Source: a virus
DNA: 20,888 nt
Direction: 5' to 3' (one strand)
Virus record (IMG/VR): IMGVR_UViG_3300037493_002258
Span: 1-20,888 of that record
In this document: positions 18,530 through 20,888 of the stretch, piece after piece
Numbering within the stretch: position 1 is the stretch's first letter
How the letters are laid out: the number at the start of each line of letters is the position of its first letter
Notes under the pieces: generated by a model
What the model saw: the letters and a program-made list of their open reading frames with translations, nothing else
What the model was told of the DNA's origin: nothing
Databases searched by the model: none
Position numbers and translations under genes: made by a program

Positions 18530-20326
18530 TTACTCGCTGTCGAATACTCTCATCACCAACGCCGCAGTCACTTGGTAATACATGCAGTCCCAAAGGTGGT
18601 TTGCCCCGCCGCTAGGCCGTATCCAGATACCCTTCTCCTGACCAGTCTTGGCGTTGCGCTCGATGCTACGGCGCTCGCACTGCATGTGGTTTTCAAACGG
18701 TTTTGAAAGATCGGACGGCAGCTCGATCTGCTCGCCGTCCGACATTAACCTGGAGAGAATGTCTTTGATCGGGTTGGACGCGGTAAAAATGTATTTTGCC
18801 ACACCACCACTTCGCGCTCGGTGCCGCTTTGTCATGCTGTAGAGCTTCTCGATGGGTTTGCCGGATTGCGTCGGGTGCAGGAAATGGTTCTTGTTGCCTT
18901 CACCTTTGATGCCCATCCAGCCGTGTTTGACGCATAAATCCGCCATCCTGTCGGTGTCGTATCCAAAGTCGATCAGGGTCTTTGCCCTCGGAACTGCATA
19001 TTTGTCGCAAAGCTCCAAAAGTTGCGTTTCGTCAATTCCATCGCTGGGCATGTATCCTTCATAAAGAACTCGGCAGAATCCGCCTTGCCGCCACGCGGCG
19101 ATGACGATCCAGAAATGATCTTTTCCTGCGTCGATGGTTGCGAAGCGATGCGCCTCGCCGTCAATAGGCTGTCCTCCGGCGAAATCTGCTTTCGCGTAGT
19201 CGCTGGATCTGCGCACCACGACCTCGCTGTCGGCCATGTCGTCTGTCCAGAAACTCGCCCTTCTTTTCTGTGTCCACTGCCTCAGGTTGTCGGCGAATCC
19301 CGCAGTTGATAGCCGTTTCGCCGTCAGGTATTCTAAGACTTCCTGCCACCACGGCACCCACCAGATCGCGAGCGAATCAACGTGGAAGCCTCGGATCGAC
19401 TCAACGTGGTGCGGGTTGGTCGGGATGTAGCCGAGTTTGCCGTTGCCCATATTCGATGCTGCCAGCTTGCGCCTAGTCAGCGTGTCGTCGGCGTATTCTT
19501 TTCCGCACTCCTTGCAATGCAGCCGGGCGGTTTTCGCTGTTGCCTGCTCGTCAACCACTCCTTTCGTCCTTTCAATCACGTCATATTTGATGCAGTCCCA
19601 GCCGAAAGGTTGCTCCACTCCGCAATCGCACCGCCAGCCGAACGATGCTCGGTCGGTCTTCATCCACTCGCGCCATAGGTCATCACCTCCTTCGTGTTTG
19701 CCGTCGTCGTCGATCCGCCCACCGACTCCAGCCTGCGAGACGTAGTATTCTTTCCGATTCCACCTATTATGCGTTCGCGCTTGGCACTCTCGCAGCAGTC
19801 CCGGCGCCCACTTCCAAACCTCGTCACCGTAGATCCACCGCACCGACTTCTCTTGAAAGTTGGACATGTTTGCGCCGCCGAGAACCAGCGGCATGTGCGG
19901 AAAAATGATCTCCAACTTACGGCTCTTGTGCCGATCTTCCGGCCACAGGTTGCGGATCGACTCGACAGATTTGAGCGCGGGCAGCAGCCGAGTCTCTGCC
20001 CAGAACCTAGCGTCCGCGTCGGTCTGCGAGGTGTAGAGCATTGCCCCTGGATCTTCGGCGACGATGTAGGGGATCAGACCTTCGGCCATTGTTGACTTGC
20101 CGGATCCAGTCGGCGCGATTACCACGACCTCCCGCACTTCGTGATCACCGGCGCATTCCATCGGCGCCTTCCACCATGGCGTTTGCTCAGGATCGAAGAA
20201 ACTGGCTCGTTCAGAGTTGGCAATTTTGACGTTTTTCGACGCCCATTGCCAGGGCTTTAGCTGGGTCGGCGGCTTGAGTCCGATCCTGATCCCGCTGATC
20301 CATGCTTTTTTTGCGGGGTCATTCAC
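18530..20326 (-). CDS. Terminase large subunit, GpA family
   Basis: The packaging motor: an ATPase that drives DNA into the prohead and a nuclease that cuts the concatemer. I take the GTG at 20326 (598 aa), preceded by GGGAAGG at 9 nt and overlapping the small-subunit stop by 8 nt; an upstream GTG at 20413 overlaps too far. Counted from 20326, residues 72-79 are the Walker A motif (PTGSGKST), and WIYGDEVW near 164-171 is the Walker B region. The family's zinc-finger cysteines follow as CDC at 233/235 and CKEC at 271/274. The C-terminal nuclease has TIDAGKDHFWIV and TLIDFGYDTDRM, with metal-binding acids. Length and order agree with lambda GpA-type enzymes. Confidence 0.95.
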   Translation of the reverse strand: MNDPAKKAWISGIRIGLKPPTQLKPWQWASKNVKIANSERASFFDPEQTPWWKAPMECAGDHEVREVVVIAPTGSGKSTMAEGLIPYIVAEDPGAMLYTSQTDADARFWAETRLLPALKSVESIRNLWPEDRHKSRKLEIIFPHMPLVLGGANMSNFQEKSVRWIYGDEVWKWAPGLLRECQARTHNRWNRKEYYVSQAGVGGRIDDDGKHEGGDDLWREWMKTDRASFGWRCDCGVEQPFGWDCIKYDVIERTKGVVDEQATAKTARLHCKECGKEYADDTLTRRKLAASNMGNGKLGYIPTNPHHVESIRGFHVDSLAIWWVPWWQEVLEYLTAKRLSTAGFADNLRQWTQKRRASFWTDDMADSEVVVRRSSDYAKADFAGGQPIDGEAHRFATIDAGKDHFWIVIAAWRQGGFCRVLYEGYMPSDGIDETQLLELCDKYAVPRAKTLIDFGYDTDRMADLCVKHGWMGIKGEGNKNHFLHPTQSGKPIEKLYSMTKRHRARSGGVAKYIFTASNPIKDILSRLMSDGEQIELPSDLSKPFENHMQCERRSIERNAKTGQEKGIWIRPSGGANHLWDCMYYQVTAALVMRVFDSE

Positions 20327-20828
20327 TTTCAAAAACCTTCCCTTGTGCGTCCGAAAGGTTGTCGAGGATCTCGATGATGTTCTCGCGCAAGACCTTTTGA
20401 ATCTTGGTTTCACTCAAACCAGCAAGCTGAGGCGGTAGATCAGATGTCAGCTTTAGCAGCTCGGCACGAATTACAGAGTAGCACGCGGTAGCCGCTTCCC
20501 GAACTTTGCCGCTTGGCACCAGTTCTTTGCTCTCGATCTGAACGGTAATGATTCCTTTAAGCGCCATCACTTTCTCCTTCAGAATCTTTACGTCATCAAT
20601 GTTGCCTGCGCTGCGGATGGCTTTCTCAATCTCATCGAGGGTCTGCGCGGTGACAGCTTCTGGCGTTGTCGTCTTCGTTCCAGGCTTGATGCGAGATCGA
20701 CGCCGGGATTGCCAAGTCTCAAACGCCTCAACATTCCAGCAATCAACGCCTTGACGTTTGGCTTCGTCCCAATCTTTGCGGTTGATTCCGCGCTTGCGGC
20801 AAGCGTCGGCTATTGTGGTTCGTGGCAT
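20319..20828 (-). CDS. Terminase small subunit candidate
   Basis: A 169-aa protein preceding the large terminase. Residues 3-25 (TTIADACRKRGINRKDWDEA) look like a helix-turn-helix of the Nu1 kind that reads the packaging site. A basic stretch RRRSRIKPGTK follows, then a long helical region (TLDEIEKAIRSAGNIDDVKI, LKEKVMALKG) suited to oligomerisation, and a C-terminal tail (QKVLRENIIEILDNL) that could contact the large subunit. The ATG at 20828 has a distant AGGAA upstream. The stop overlaps the large-subunit GTG start by 8 nt. Position and domain order support the call; the sequence itself is only loosely like known small subunits. Confidence 0.78.
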   Translation of the reverse strand: MPRTTIADACRKRGINRKDWDEAKRQGVDCWNVEAFETWQSRRRSRIKPGTKTTTPEAVTAQTLDEIEKAIRSAGNIDDVKILKEKVMALKGIITVQIESKELVPSGKVREAATACYSVIRAELLKLTSDLPPQLAGLSETKIQKVLRENIIEILDNLSDAQGKVFESE

Positions 20829-20849
20829 ATTTTTCGTTCAGGTTCCTAA

Positions 20850-20866
20850 ATGCAAATTTCTTGCAT
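20850..20866. promoter_or_regulatory. Inverted repeat upstream of the terminase operon
   Basis: ATGCAA and TTGCAT form a perfect 6-bp inverted repeat around a 5-nt spacer (ATTTC on the plus strand). It lies 21 nt before the terminase small subunit start, at the front of the late operon as seen here. It could be an operator for a dimeric regulator, but it is short and unsupported by a recognisable promoter. Confidence 0.35.
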
Positions 20867-20888
20867 GTAGCTATCACGGGCGTCGTTG

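Overview
The window is the late (head, tail and lysis) module of a tailed double-stranded DNA phage or prophage. Every gene I can support lies on the minus strand, so the operon reads from the right edge to the left. Gene order is lambda-like at the head end: small terminase, GpA-type large terminase, small joiner, GpB-type portal, ClpP-type prohead protease with a fused scaffold, and major capsid. A short tape measure and a -1 frameshifted tail chaperone pair indicate a siphovirus-type (non-contractile) tail. An M15 endolysin with a small lipoprotein next to it suggests a Gram-negative host. The host itself cannot be named. Base composition is moderately GC-rich with AT-rich patches, and several starts lack a clear Shine-Dalgarno sequence.

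Region by region, in transcription order. (1) 20828-15303: DNA packaging, portal and protease/scaffold, tightly packed and often overlapping. (2) 15276-14383: major capsid, followed by a strong intrinsic terminator at 14327-14360. (3) 14284-10851: a block that does not belong to the usual morphogenesis set. It holds a 727-aa protein with two glycosyltransferase-like domains and a C-terminal methyltransferase domain, a small ORF, a separate GT2 glycosyltransferase and a 168-aa minimal ATP-dependent DNA ligase. (4) 10815-6712: head-tail adaptor and tail genes: FII-like, Z-like, tail terminator, tail tube, an unknown 178-aa protein, the chaperone G/GT pair and the tape measure. (5) 6715-1538: tail-tip and fibre genes, mostly unrecognised and partly AT-rich, ending in a 617-aa fibre with collagen-like stretches and seventeen 9-residue repeats. 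(6) 1533-1: lysis region with an unknown 109-aa protein, two small membrane proteins, a lipoprotein, an M15 peptidase endolysin and the start of a probable metallophosphoesterase that runs off the window.

The most notable points are four. A GGGAAAG slippery heptamer sits in exact phase at the end of the tail chaperone gene, with a 78-codon -1 extension that the obvious ORFs miss. The multidomain glycosyltransferase/methyltransferase and minimal ligase are inserted between capsid and head-completion genes. A scaffold start with a good ribosome binding site lies inside the protease gene, as in lambda C/Nu3. A short motif (TTTGAYWTTCGCC) recurs in three gene gaps at a nearly constant 22-23 nt from the next start codon. 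No tRNA, CRISPR array, integrase, insertion sequence or reverse transcriptase was seen.
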